Part shown: piece by piece, positions 22,001 to 31,505 of the stretch
Numbering within the stretch: position 1 is the first letter of the stretch
How the letters are laid out: each line of letters starts with the position of its first letter
NCBI GenBank assembly: GCA_029215795.1
Contig: JARDYH010000005.1
Span: 14,602,001 to 14,666,000 of the forward strand
Direction of reading: 5' to 3'
Length of the DNA stretch: 64,000 nt
DNA from: Anniella stebbinsi
Taxonomy: Eukaryota > Chordata > Lepidosauria > Squamata > Anniellidae
The notes under the pieces: generated by a model
What the model saw: only the letters and a program-made list of their open reading frames with translations
Database searches by the model: none
What the model was told of the DNA's origin: nothing
Position numbers and translations under genes: made by a program

Positions 22001-24151
22001 GATGAAATTACTCTGAACCATCCCATGCCCATCTTGGATAGGGGAGGGGAGGGCATACATCAAATAAATGGGCATATGTGGCCTCCATGTGCTACTGTGA
22101 ACAAGGCATGTAGGTTTCCAAAAAGAAAAGAAAAATAAAGTTATTGTTCTGTAATTTCTAAAGCTGGAAAGAGGGTGGGCCCCAAGGCTGGCAGTTCATG
22201 AAGGCCAAATGGTCCTCAATCTTCAGATTGCCAAAATTATTATTATTATTAACACTTCTATACCGCCCAATAGTTGAAGCTCTCTGGGCAATTTGCAAAA
22301 GATTAAAACTTTAAAAACAGTATACAAAATTTAAAACCATAAAAACGTAAAACAGATGTATACACAAAGACAACATACATCTAAAAACTACTCTGAGCTG
22401 TCAGCCAAACCCAAAAAAGTTTACCGCTCCCAAAACGCACACAAATTTTACACAGATGAAACCTAATAATAGTTCATACCATCTAGTGCTTTCTTGATTT
22501 TTTCCTTCTTCTCCTGGACAGCCCAGAGCTTTTCCTCTTGGGCTTTACGGTAGAGATACTCTCGCCGTTGACGGGCTTCTCGGCGCAACTGAAAGAACAC
22601 AAAGGTATGAGTGGAAGCACAGAGAACTTTTCCCCCACCCACACACGATGTTCCCATTCAAGGAATCTTTAGCAGCAGAACAAGGATAGATCCCTCCCTG
22701 ATATATTTGCTATGGCGCTTGGAAACATGCCTCCTGAAGCAGGTTGCATCCAGACACGAGCCACAATCCAGCACAGCCTAAGACCGCAATCCTATGTCCA
22801 CAATCCTATGTCCACTCACCTGGGAGTAAGCTCCACTGAGATCAAATGGATGTACTTTTGGATAGACATGAGAAAATTTGCAATATCAGTGTCCAAAAGT
22901 TCGTATTTCAAATGGGTTTAGACATGACCAACCCCGTGTTAGATTACAACCATCACAGCTTGGGCCTGAATCCCAGAAGGGGAAAAACAAACTAACACAG
23001 CTGTCCTTCCAGAAATTGTCACAATACATTTATTAGTCTGTAAGGGCACAATCCTATGTATGCTTAGAAAGAAAAAAAGTCTGGCTGGGGCATGCTAGGA
23101 GTTGTAGGACGTTTTCTGTCTAAACATGCATAGGATTGTGCCCTCAGATGCTAAGAGTCTTGGGTGAACATGGCTATCCCTCTGGAATTAGTCATTTCTA
23201 GGTCCACATATTTGTTCCAAGTTAATCTAGAATTATGGTCACTTCATGGCTCCATGGGTCATAGCCAATGTTAGTCCTAGTTAGAACAGGTTCACTGAAA
23301 TGAATGTGACCAAAGATAGACTAACATTGTATACAGTCCCTTGTTTACAAACACTGGCATGAATTAGGATCACTGATTCAACATAGCTAGGCTGACCATA
23401 TGAAAAAGAGGACAGGGCTCATGTAACTTTAACAGTTGTAGAGAAAAGGGAATTTCAGCCAGTGTCATTTGTATGCAATTAATTCCTGGTGAAATTCCCT
23501 CTTCATCACAACAGTTAAAGTTGCAGGCACTATACTAGAGTGACCATATACAAAAGAAGGCAGGGCCCCTGCAACTTTAACTGTTGTGATGAAGAGGGAA
23601 TTTCACTAGGAACTAATTGCATACAAATGACATTGGCTGAAATTCCCTTTTCTCTACAACTGTTAAAGTTACATGAGCCCTGTCCTCCTTTTCATATGTA
23701 GCACCGAAGGTGGATTCGCAAGTCAAAAATCAGAGCCGTTTAAGAAGGTGACCCCTTAAGGATGAGGAAAACAATGAATTCCATATAACTGATATTTATA
23801 TCAACGTTTTCCACAGTCAATTGTTTAAGCTATACAATAATGTATACAATGACTAAATAGTCTTCACCAAATGTTTTACAATATTAAGACTGTATTGAGT
23901 CAGCCTAAACATAGCAGCAGCTAATCCTAGTTACAGCTACAATCCTGTACCCAATTACTTGAGAGTAAGCCCCGTTGGATGCAACGGGACTTGCTTCTGA
24001 GTAGACAATCCTAGGATCGCACAGACTGTACGCTATTTTTGAGCACATATCTCTGCTCGCTCATCTCAAGAGCATTTCTCTATCACTTCTACAGACAGCG
24101 AAAGCTGCTCAAAAACGTCACTTCACAACGCAAGCCTTAGATCTTTACCAT
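10087..24151 (-). CDS. IMP4: IMP4, U3 small nucleolar ribonucleoprotein protein
   Basis: IMP4 is a Brix-domain subunit of the Mpp10-Imp3-Imp4 complex in the SSU processome; it helps anneal U3 snoRNA to pre-rRNA for 18S processing in the nucleolus. Nine coding exons on the minus strand: 24151-24149 (the ATG alone), 22588-22480, 20925-20842, 20507-20398, 19772-19640, 18397-18243, 15903-15809, 14494-14421, 10199-10087. All introns are GT-AG and all phases agree. The sum is 876 nt, or 291 residues, the same as human IMP4. Seen in order: basic N-terminal coiled segment ([20 protein letters not shown]), [18 protein letters not shown], the Brix opening [66 protein letters not shown], and the end [20 protein letters not shown]. 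It starts back to back with CCDC115, as in mammals. Confidence 0.96.
10443..10928. mobile_element. hAT-like MITE, large form, copy B
   Basis: This 486-bp element opens AGGCTGCCTTCAGACAACAC and ends ATCCGAACCCAGTCT. The interior parallels copy A without the LINE insertion. It is non-coding; there is no transposase frame. Confidence 0.7.
11198..11425 (+). mobile_element. Sauria-type tRNA-derived SINE
   Basis: The head GAGAGCCAGTGTAGCATAGT has A-box-like sequence; a B-box-like GGTTCTAATCC follows, then the middle CTACCTCACAGGGTTGTTGT and the tail GGATATAAACGTAATAATAA. This is the classic squamate SINE layout. Confidence 0.8.
13303..13413. repeat. four-unit minisatellite
   Basis: The unit GACACACAAACTCCACCTCT recurs at 13303, 13331, 13357 and 13394 with spacings of 28, 26 and 37 bp; the last unit is diverged. 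Confidence 0.85.
13655..13805 (+). mobile_element. tRNA-derived SINE remnant
   Basis: GTAGCTCAGAGGG (A-box region), CTTTGCATGCAGAAG and GTTCAATCCCCGGC (B box) are followed by a body ending CTCAGTATAAGGCAGCTCCC. The same family is reversed at 44.92-45.11 kb and forward at 45.17-45.25 kb. Confidence 0.6.
14225..14400 (+). mobile_element. MIR-like ancient SINE
   Basis: The order resembles MIR: AACCACTTCACATCCATAAT, ATTATTATCCCCACACTGCAG, GGCTGAGGCCGAGGGAACAG, then AAGACTTCCTAATTCAGAGC. It is diverged, as expected for an old element. Confidence 0.55.
16670..16955 (+). mobile_element. L2 3' end with hairpin and TTA tail
   Basis: The fragment begins in the end of the LINE ORF (CTGCCGGAGGAGATTAGTCA; protein LPEEISQL) and runs through the stem CCCGCCTC (16895-16902) / GAGGCGGG (16915-16922), then TAAGAAATAAATTATTATTA. 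It is a 5'-truncated copy of the 52.9-kb family. Confidence 0.8.
17308..17532. mobile_element. hAT-like MITE, small form, copy D
   Basis: The ends GGCTGAATTCAGACGACACA and TGTTGTCCGAATTCAGCC are inverted repeats. The interior is the reverse of copies E and F (for example CACCACAGTTGATTATTTAT). Confidence 0.7.
17940..18173. mobile_element. palindromic MITE
   Basis: The left end has TTTTTCTTTGATTCTAAGAC and the right end TGTCTTAGAATCAAAGAAAC, which are inverted. Sub-repeats (GTGCGTCTTAGAATTGATGG, GTGCGTCTTACAATCGATGG) lie inside. It is preceded by an (AT)n run at about 17916-17939. Confidence 0.65.
18455..18960 (-). mobile_element. LINE 3' region, reverse orientation
   Basis: The plus strand begins with an (ATTT)n-like tail (TTTATTTACTTATTTACTTA), then GGCCACCTTTCAGGGCAGAA, the reverse of a LINE 3' end. 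Further right, AAAAGGCCCTCTCTCATGTG and GGCTTTAAAGGTCAAAACCA are typical of CR1/L2-type 3' regions in reptiles. The exact family is not assigned. Confidence 0.55.
20040..20180. repeat. foldback repeat of the AACTCCCATCA family
   Basis: TTCCCAACTCAGTGTCCTCC...AGAACTCCCATCA is followed by its approximate inverse (GATGAGGGTTGTAGACCCAA). Other full or partial copies lie near 17.78, 19.07, 27.13, 29.3, 32.7, 37.9, 38.82, 41.37, 45.32, 48.9, 49.28, 50.54 and 63.82 kb; it is the commonest foldback element here. Confidence 0.7.
21405..21625 (+). mobile_element. Sauria-type SINE, 5' end diverged
   Basis: The B-box-like GGTTCAAATCCCCACTGAGC is followed by CAAAAGGGTTGTTGGGAGGA and the tail AGCCGGGATACAAATTTAAG plus AATAAA repeats. 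Confidence 0.7.
21806..21959. mobile_element. palindromic MITE
   Basis: The ends CTAGGGAGGATCTACACTGC and GCAGTGTAGATCCGCCCCTAG are inverted and extend through the (TTTAAAGTGCTTTAAA) arms and AACAGTAGTGACAACTGTT; the non-palindromic centre is only about 25 bp. Confidence 0.75.
22589..24148. other. IMP4 intron 1
   Basis: This interval contains short palindromic repeats near 22783-22860, 23040-23145 and 23937-24012, and a 310-bp foldback element (23389-23702). No coding exon was seen. Confidence 0.5.
23389..23702. mobile_element. Tc1/mariner-like foldback element, copy 1
   Basis: The left arm (GACCATATGAAAAAGAGGAC, ATGTAACTTTAACAGTTGTA) is repeated inverted at the right (TACAACTGTTAAAGTTACAT, GTCCTCCTTTTCATATG). 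The centre holds a third, internal terminus-like motif AGAGTGACCATATACAAAAG. It is the same family as 34051-34368. Confidence 0.75.
24149..24151 (-). CDS. IMP4: IMP4 first coding exon: only the start codon
   Basis: On the minus strand the sequence reads ATCATG|GTAAAG, so the donor follows the ATG directly. The next exon begins CAG|TTGCGCCGAGAAGCC (LRREA), exactly residue 2 of the family. The first coding exon therefore contributes only Met; the rest is 5'UTR. Confidence 0.85.
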
Positions 24152-24850
24152 GATCACCACCAGATCATCCAAAATCCGACCACGTGGAGTTAGATTTCGT
24201 CCACTTCCTCCCGTGATAGTCCTTCTCATTGGTCAAAACAGCCCGACCTATAAGAGAAGAGGATGCAAACGAAAAGGGCTGGCCGGTTGCCCACCAGAAA
24301 GGCTGCAGAGCGGAAGGAGAGAACGGATTGGGCGCGGTGCCAGCGGCAACCATGGCGACCAAAGAGTTCACCCAATGGGTTGAGACGAAAAGGGCTCTAC
24401 AAGTCTTAACGGTTGGGTCTGTAATAAGACTTCCGGTTTCCAAATGTCCTTGGTAGAAACCTCCATCTGCGGGGCAAAAGTGATGAAATATGAAATGGTG
24501 GGACTTAACTTCTTCATTCCCTGCCGCTTTCTTTCTTCTCCAACAACCTCACTCCCCCCTTTTCTTTTAAACAACCCCGAATTCTATTTCAGCAACATAT
24601 AATGAGCCGACATCGAAGCGAAAGTGAGGCTCTTAACTCGGCCTTATTTCTTTCATTTTGATGTAATTCCACCCCGCAAATGAAGTGTTCTAATCGGAAC
24701 CAGAAGTGAGGGTCTCTATAGGAGTCGTGTGTGCACCTCTATGGTAAGAGGCAGGTTTGGTCGGCTTCGATCACCCTTGTCCAAGATGGCCGTCAAGACA
24801 TCAGCAATTCCATCAGCACAAAGAGTTGTACCTTAACAAAGATGGCCACC
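24152..24850. promoter_or_regulatory. bidirectional promoter IMP4 / CCDC115
   Basis: The start codons of the two genes are divergent. The interval holds inverted CCAAT boxes (ATTGG at about 24228), a forward CCAAT near 24373, CpG-containing sequence, and two YY1-like motifs AAGATGGCCG (24783-24792) and AAGATGGCCA (24839-24848), a placement typical of TATA-less housekeeping start sites. The CCDC115 start site is probably near the YY1 motifs; that of IMP4 is just right of 24151. Confidence 0.6.
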
Positions 24851-25013
24851 ACTCTGGGGCCCATAGAGATAAACAGAGAAGAAAAAAGAAGAGAGTGTAC
24901 TTCAAAACGGGAAGTTACAGTGGCCGTTACCCGAAGACCTATACGCTCCACCCCCACTCTGCGATTTGATTGGTTGTTGAGGAAAAGAAGGCGGGGTCAT
25001 CGTTCAGGGTCAG
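24780..25013 (+). other. CCDC115: CCDC115 non-coding first exon (predicted)
   Basis: The coding exon at 26783 starts at its ATG right behind a CAG acceptor, so an upstream 5'UTR exon must exist. A strong donor CAG|GTGAGC ends at 25013. Upstream ATGs at 24787 (16 codons) and 24842 (open through the donor, but out of frame with the main ORF after splicing) would act only as uORFs. Confidence 0.45.
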
Positions 25014-25836
25014 GTGAGCAGGAAGCGCAGAAGGCAAATGTGGGGTTGGGAGTGTTGGGAAAACATCTGAACTTGGAATTGGGTCTAGCGGGCAGTTGGG
25101 GAAAAGGCCACTTTGGAGAAGACGAACTAGGAGCTGTTCTTCATTAGCTGGGGACCAACACGACAACAGACTTCCTGAGTTGTATTTCCACAGGGAGGTA
25201 ACAGCTTTGTCTTTTTTTCTCACGAGGAGGCAATAATTGCAGACTATGGTCTTTTTCCACCCATTTGAAAGAAAAATCCCAACATCAATTTTATTAGGAC
25301 CATCTAAAAAGTCACAGAGAGGTAAACGAGCCATTAAATTAATCTAAACTCCTCATTTGGTCTTACTGAATGTTGAGACCATCAGATGAGGCTTGCTGGA
25401 TCAGGCCAGAGGACCATCTCATCCAGCATCCTGTTTCCCACCCTGGCCAGCCAGAAGCCCCAAGGGGAAGCCTATGAGCAGGGCATGAAGGCAAAAACCC
25501 TTGCAGCATCTGCTATTCAGAAGCCAACTGTAGCCGTGCCTAGAAATATCAAATCCGGCCACAGATTTGAACCACTATATGAACCACTGCAACACCTTCT
25601 GTATGGAACTGCAGTTCAGAAATTTCAACTGGCTCAGAATTCTGCAGACAGATTACTGACTGGGGGTGGTTATAGGGAACATATGACTCCTGTGTTGCAA
25701 GAGCTTCACTGGCTACCTGGCCGTTCCTGAGCACAACTCAATGCTGCTTATGACTTACAAAGCCCTTTGTGATGGAGTAGCTCATGTAAAACCAGAAACG
25801 AATGGAGGAGAGCATCCAAGCCAAGTCAGAAAAAAG

Positions 25837-25940
25837 GAGAAATGGGTTCTCAGGATGCAAATGATTTATTTTCATGAAGCTCAATGTGTTTCGGCCAGTA
25901 CTTTATTCAAAGGGCTTCCTCAGGGGGTTGTTAGAAGATA
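25837..25940 (-). mobile_element. Penelope-like fragment with hammerhead-like core
   Basis: On the minus strand CTGAGGA (25923-25917) is followed by AGCCCTTTGAATAAAG, TACTGGCC and GAAAC (25892-25888), then ACATTGAGC. CUGANGA-stem-GAAAC is the hammerhead core, and GCC...GGC could pair as stem II. The assignment to Penelope-like elements is by family resemblance only. Confidence 0.45.
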
Positions 25941-25942
25941 GT

Positions 25943-26168
25943 GGCTCAATTCGGACGACACGATAGTCAATGGTGGGGTAATAATCAACTTTACAGTTGT
26001 TCAACTAAGGGGTACTCCCCACACAACATGGTAATGAATAATCAACTGTGGTGTGGATTAGGATCAGCGCTGAGTTGACTATGGCAGCATTCAGATGACG
26101 CAATAGTCAAAACAACTGACGATTGTTTCCCCCACACCAGTTGTTTATTGTGTCGTCTGAATTGAGCC
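25943..26168. mobile_element. hAT-like MITE, small form, copy E
   Basis: The 226-bp element is bounded by GGCTCAATTCGGACGACACG and TGTGTCGTCTGAATTGAGCC. It is the same length as copy F and nearly identical to it by eye. Confidence 0.8.
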
Positions 26169-26782
26169 AGTGTCTGAAGAATTTCCTCTAGCAAGGTCAT
26201 TGTCTCCTGTGGTAATCTATGGCGTCTGAGTGCATTTTGGCAGGAACTTGAGCAAAGGCCTTTTCGATGGATACTCCCAGGCTCTGAAACTCCTTGCCCT
26301 TCTCTGATGACCTTCTGCCAGTGGGCAAAGATAGTTTTATTCAGACAGACCTTTGGCCAAGAAGCTGACTTGTCAATATAGTAAATGTGTTGCATTTAGT
26401 TTAAATTGGTTGTTTTTATTGACATTATACCTACTTTGTTCTTACGATTTTTTTTACTTCCGATTGTTTTATTGCAACTTATTGTATTTTTGCTGTTAGT
26501 TGCCTTTTGCATCATTTGATAGCATGACAGAATTCAAATTTAATAAATACATAAATACTGCCTCTGAACATGGAGGTTCATTTTGGCATTGTAGCTAATC
26601 ACTGTTGAAAGACCTGCTTTCTGTGAATTGACCAATCCCGTTGTATTACTTGATGTGGTGTTTTGTGGAACAACACAAGATGGAGCTTACAATCTAGATT
26701 TAGAGGTAGGAGGAGGACAACAGAAGACAGGAATGAGAAGGGATGAATGGGAGCAAATGTAGTTACACAGGTTTCATTTCAG

Positions 26783-29700
26783 ATGGCTCCAGCAGAGGAC
26801 ATGGGAACAGCAGAAGTATGTGAGGAGTTGGACCAGCTCATCCTCCACCTTTTTGATGTTCTGGAGACACTGCAGACTAAGAGAGAAGCTTTTAACAGCT
26901 TAGTAGAGCAGGTGAGACCTTGGTTCAGAGGAGTTGGGTAAAAACTAAATACGGTTCTGCCCACCTATGGGTTCTCTCCCTAGCCCACTCGGCAACCCCA
27001 GTTGTTGACTGCTGCTGGGTTTAGCCATTTGACTGTTACGCCTTATGGGGCTTCCAGAGAAATTCTGAAAGTGCCACTATCGAAGATTCTTCTTAAACAG
27101 AGTCACCTGTTTAACTTGTTAACTTGTGGCCCTCCAGATATTGCTGGACTGAACTCTCACCAGCCTTAAACAGCTTAGCCAACAGTGAGGGCTGATGAGA
27201 CCTGCAGTCCAACAACATCTGGATGACCACACCCTGCTCTAACATTTTTTTTTTTTTTTATTTTGCCTCTCCAGGGATGGTTCTCGCTCTCCAAGTCCCG
27301 CTATGCCATGGGCGCCAAGTCTGTCTCTACCTTGCAGTATGGTCATCAGATGACTCCGCTGATTCGGATGCAAACCAGGTGAGGGGGACAATGTCAGGAT
27401 TTGGGAAGGAGGGAATGCCATGGCAGGGGCTACAGCTAAGGAGAGGGGAGGGGATGGAAGGGAGAAGGTCTGGCCTGCCTGTTAGGTTCTGATTATTCCC
27501 AGCTTCATCCCTCCCCCTTGAATGACAATACCACTAAATGGGTATCTGTGAAAGCCTTCATAAAGCAGCTGGTCAGAATCATTTCCCTAAATTTAGAGGA
27601 AATTGTAATCAACAGTTGCTTTTGCACTTATTCTGGAAGAAGAAAACAAGGTAGTTGTGACTGATGATGCTTCAGTGATACCTTCTATGTTTTTCTCTTA
27701 CTACTTACATTTTGTAAGTGCTCCTCATTTGCTTAGGTGGCACTTGTAATTCTGGGAGCAGGAATCCCATGCTCTCTTGCAGGGAGGGAAAAGATTTGAT
27801 ATATTTGATAAAGATCTAGATCCTGGGGAAAGAACAGAGCTCTGCAATCCAGGATTTGCAGCCAATTGGAAGACATCTTCATGTCAAAAGGTAGTGTCTT
27901 CTCCCTTGCTAGATTGCTTTGCTATTGGAGGCAGTGCTGGAAAAACTTCAACGCTTTTGATTTCTAAGATACGTTGTCAGAGAGCCAGTGTGGTGCAGTA
28001 CTTAGAGTGCTGGATGAGGAGGACATCACCACACAAAGCTCCTTGGGATAAAAATATAATAAATAAAAAGTGGCCATATGCCCTGTCCTATTGCTTGTGG
28101 CCAGAGAATGAATCTTTCCATACTATGTGTTCAGCTTTGCGCCTTCTTGTTTCTTTGCTCAATCTAGTGAGGGAGAGAAGGGTCGGATAGAGTTTCAGGT
28201 GGTCTCAGAAGATGCTCCCAAACAAAAGAGTAAAGGCACAGCTATTGTAGAAGAAATCGGACCCAGTGAGCAAGGTAAAGGAAGACACTCACAAGGCTTT
28301 CAAACTGCATATGTTTGGGCAGCAGGATATTGAAGATGAGGACCAATGGGATCCTGTGATTAGAATGCCAGTTCCTGGCCTTGATAGGGGTATATATATG
28401 TTTTTAGTAGGTGTGTGACATGGAGAGATTCAGTGGCTTAACCTTCCTAGAGCTGGAAGACCTAAAGACGGTACGCACTGGTAACTTCGAGGCTCGACTT
28501 CTGCAATGCGCTGTACATAAGGCTACCTTTGTGCCTAGTCCGGAAACTTCAACTAGTTCAAAATATGGCAGCCAGGTTGGTCACCGGTACATCTAGTGGT
28601 GACCACATAACACCAGTCTTAAAATCACTCCACTAGCTGCCAATTAGCTTCCGGGCGAAGTATAAAGTGTTGGTTATGACCTTTAAAGTCCTACATGGTT
28701 TGGATCCAGGTTACCTGTGGGATCACCTTCTCCCATATAATCTACCCCGCACACTCAGGTCCTCTGGGAAGAATTTACTTCAATCAGCCAGAACTAGGCT
28801 GACGAGCATTACCCAGAGGACCTTCTCTTCTGCCGCTCCCAGACTGTGGAATGGCCTGCCGGAGGAGATTCGACAAATTAGCAATCTTCTTGAATTTAAT
28901 AATGCTGTGAAGACTGATCTCTTCTGGCAGGCCTATCCAGTTGAATTTTAAGATGTTTTTTATAATGTATTTGTTTTTATTTGTTTTAATGGTTTATCTA
29001 TTTTATGATTCTTGTATTAATATTTATTGTTGTTCCCCGCCTCGATCTGGATGGGAGAGGCAGGTTAGAAATTAATTAATTAAATAAATAAATAATTTTT
29101 CCCCCTGCCAAATGGCTATTAAATCAGAAGTTGTTGTTGCTAATTATAATGAAAATCATAAGCAAAGATGTAGCAGTTCTGGAAATACAGGATTATATCC
29201 AACATTAGTCCTACTTAGGGTAGACCCATTGAAATGAATGGGATTTCTGTTAGATTAACATTGGATACAATCTCAAGTACTTGCCATAATATAGAATCAA
29301 GGCTAGGCCAGCTATTTTGACCTACAGTTCCATAATCCCTGATGGCTGGGCCGTGCTGGTTGCAGCGGATGGGAGTTGTAGTCCAAAACGTCTGGCAGGC
29401 ACCTGCTTGCCTACCCCTGAGATGGATCCTGAAAAACAGGAGGTTTTAAAATCCTAGTTCCAAATAGTAGACCCTTGAACTGAGTAATTACAGATGTGAA
29501 GGGTTGTGTTCAAAGACCCTAATGAAAGTTTGACAGTAGCAACTATTGTAAGGTGGAATTCAAGGGAGGAAAACCTTAAAAAGCAACAACAAGAATTCAT
29601 GAACAAACAGAAATGGTATAAAAATTAGCCACCAGCGAGATTCAGCTTTGCACCAGGTTTCTCCTCCAGCCATGGGTCTCCAAGACATAAGGACAAATTT

Positions 29701-31339
29701 CTCCTGAACCTCTGGGAAGATGCCTTTTCTTCATTCATGTGTTCAAGCCTATGCCTTGTATATGTAAGCCTATGTATCAAGGTTGGGACTGCAAGGTTGT
29801 TAAATTAAAGACATAGGAGGGCTATTTCTCTGCACATTAAGCCCTGCTCTATTGAAGATACTGTCTTAATGTTTCCAGTTCTACGACGGCGGAAGGGCCC
29901 AGGAAAAACAGAAGGCCCGGCTCAAACCCAAAATGCAACCACCCCGCCGGCAGAGGGAATAGGGCACCAAGACCCCTTGAACTGGTTTGGAATCCTTGTG
30001 CCCCAAAGTCTCCGACAAGCCCAAAGGACTTTCCGAGAAGGTGAGGAAAATGGCGGCTGTTACCACCACACTTCATGCAAACGGCTCTTTTCCTTTCTGA
30101 TTACCTTCCGGAGAGCTAAGAAAAACACTAGTGACACACGGCCCTCGTTTCCACTCCATGTTTGAAAGCTTCCCTTTGGGTAACAGCGCCTTGACCCTGA
30201 AGTGGGCAAGCCCTATTTAGCGTGCCTCAGTTGCCCCCTCTAATGGTCACAGTCGGTTGGAAACAGGAAGTGCCATCAAGATGTATTGCAAGGGTGCAGA
30301 ACCTCAGCCCCTCGATCCGGCCCTTTGAGGTTCCCCAAACAGCCACACCCCTTTCCACCTGATTGGTCGTTTCCTGGCTTTGGTGCAGTTTCGCCCCTGC
30401 CCATTCTAAAAGATTGAAATGCCTAAGTAGTTACTGGCAGTAAGAGCTTCAAGCTTAAATATGCCTGCATTTTTCACCCTGCCCCTTTTGTCCTCCCTCT
30501 CTGGAATGTGCCCCCCTTGATTGGGACTGGGACCCTTTGCCCTACTCCCTTCATGAGCAGCTGGATTTGATGCCACCAGAGAGGGAAGATAAGGCTGCGT
30601 TTGGACAGCACAATAGTCAATGGTGGGTTAATCAACTCCATGGTCGTTTATCGAGGAAGTACTCCCCACACAACATGATTTATAATCAACAGTGGTGTGG
30701 ATTAAAGCCAGCATTGAGTTAACTATTAGTCAACGGTGTGTCTGATTGACACATCCCCAGCCTTCTATCCCCCCTCAATCCTCCCACTGGTATCCCATCA
30801 GCCATTGCGAGTTCTGCCAGCTGGACTAGAGTGGCAGCTGCTGCTTTGATTGCTCTTACCAGAGGATTCAGTAGTCACTGAAAATAACCAGCTGTGTGTG
30901 ACAAAATAGTCAGTCAAAACACAATAACCAATGATTGTTCAAATAATCAACTGTGCACAGCGTTGATTATATGTGTTGGTTATTTCAACCGAATAACCAA
31001 CTGTGGTGTGAAAAAGTCCCAACAGATGATACAATAACCAACTGTTGACTATTTAACCCACCATCACCTAATTAACCCACTGTTGGTTATTGTGTCGTCC
31101 AAACTCAGTCTAAGATGTTCTGTTGGTTGGAGTCTTTCAGTTGAGCCAGCATCCCATGGGATGAAGAAAGTAGCTTCTCTTCCTTTGTGCATCATTTATC
31201 GTTTCCTCTTCCAGGAATCCACATGGCTGCAGAAATTGCCTCATTACAGAGTGAAATTGAGACCACTCGGAGACGTTACCATGCATTGCTGGGGAAAAAA
31301 CATGAGCTTGTCGCCAGAGAGAAGCAATGCTGTTCTTGA
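26783..31339 (+). CDS. CCDC115: CCDC115, V-ATPase assembly factor (Vma22-like)
   Basis: CCDC115 acts in the ER/ERGIC with TMEM199 and VMA21 to assemble the V0 sector of the proton pump; it is the counterpart of yeast Vma22. Coding exons: 26783-26911, 27275-27378, 28168-28274, 29879-30040, 31215-31339. All introns are GT-AG, phases match, and the sum is 627 nt or 208 residues (human about 180, the difference lying in the middle linker). Conserved blocks as I know the human protein: [71 protein letters not shown], and a C-terminal helix [18 protein letters not shown]. The N- and C-terminal segments look like coiled coils. The start is the only Met of the first coding exon that aligns with the family N-terminus. 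The stop is TGA at 31337-31339. Confidence 0.95.
27978..28062 (+). mobile_element. internally deleted Sauria-type SINE
   Basis: The head AGAGCCAGTGTGGTGCAGTA joins directly to a tail CTCCTTGGGATAAAAATATA plus ATAAATAAA, with the B-box and middle missing. It lies in a CCDC115 intron. Confidence 0.65.
28425..29098 (+). mobile_element. 5'-truncated L2 LINE in CCDC115 intron
   Basis: It matches 54245-54905 of the long copy at roughly 85-90 % by eye. The frame is broken near 28,480 but open again from 28667 (ALL-type motif [18 protein letters not shown], then [17 protein letters not shown]). The 3' hairpin is CCCGCCTC (29036-29043) / GAGGCAGG (29057-29064), followed by an A/T-rich tail. Confidence 0.85.
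30592..31111. mobile_element. hAT-like MITE, large form, copy C
   Basis: The 520-bp element runs from AGGCTGCGTTTGGACAGCAC to GTCGTCCAAACTCAGTCT and resembles copies A and B throughout. It lies about 100 bp upstream of the last CCDC115 coding exon. Confidence 0.7.
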
Positions 31340-31505
31340 AGAGCTGTAACCATTTTTCTGCTGAGATCATAGATACAGGAATGTGGGGAATTATTGCCCG
31401 TATTTATTGGAACTGATCCCTGGAAACTCTCCAGCTGTTCCATGCTTGTATTTTTATCTGCATATAATATTCCAATTAATAAATAAGGGACTCTATAAAC
31501 TTCAG
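31340..31505 (+). other. CCDC115: CCDC115 3' untranslated region
   Basis: A short 3'UTR holds a canonical AATAAA at 31478-31483; cleavage is expected near 31500. Confidence 0.65.

Larger units (their letters stand above)
20926..22479. other. IMP4 intron 2, repeat-rich
   Basis: In order: a LINE-like tail (about 21030-21175); a reversed SINE fragment (about 21240-21400); a forward Sauria SINE (about 21405-21625); a palindromic MITE (21806-21959); and a reversed LINE 3' end (about 22225-22400: TACCGCCCAATAGTTGAAGC). No exon was seen. Confidence 0.55.
25545..26560 (+). mobile_element. old L2-like LINE with two nested insertions
   Basis: The left part reads KFQLAQNSADRLLTGGGYRE...LQELHWLPG (25610-25730), the region after the RT domain. 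The right part (26250-26390) reads FSMDTPRLWNSLPF in the frame expected for the LINE C-terminus (compare [13 protein letters not shown] in the intact copy), then a tail ending in AATAAATACATAAAT. Confidence 0.6.
25014..26782. other. CCDC115 5' intron with nested repeats
   Basis: An old L2-like LINE (25545-25800 and 26178-26560) is interrupted by a Penelope/hammerhead-like fragment (about 25830-25940) and by small MITE copy E. A short squamate repeat (GGATCAGGCCAGAGGACCATC) lies at 25385-25480. Confidence 0.55.

Noticed and set aside
24731..25147. 138-codon frame near the CCDC115 start region
   Set aside because: It would be out of frame with CCDC115 after splicing at 25013 and resembles no protein; treated as leader sequence with a uORF.
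25837..25940. Reading the hammerhead-like fragments as proven active ribozymes
   Set aside because: Stem I is not convincing in any copy and an extra A follows the CUGANGA core; only resemblance can be claimed.
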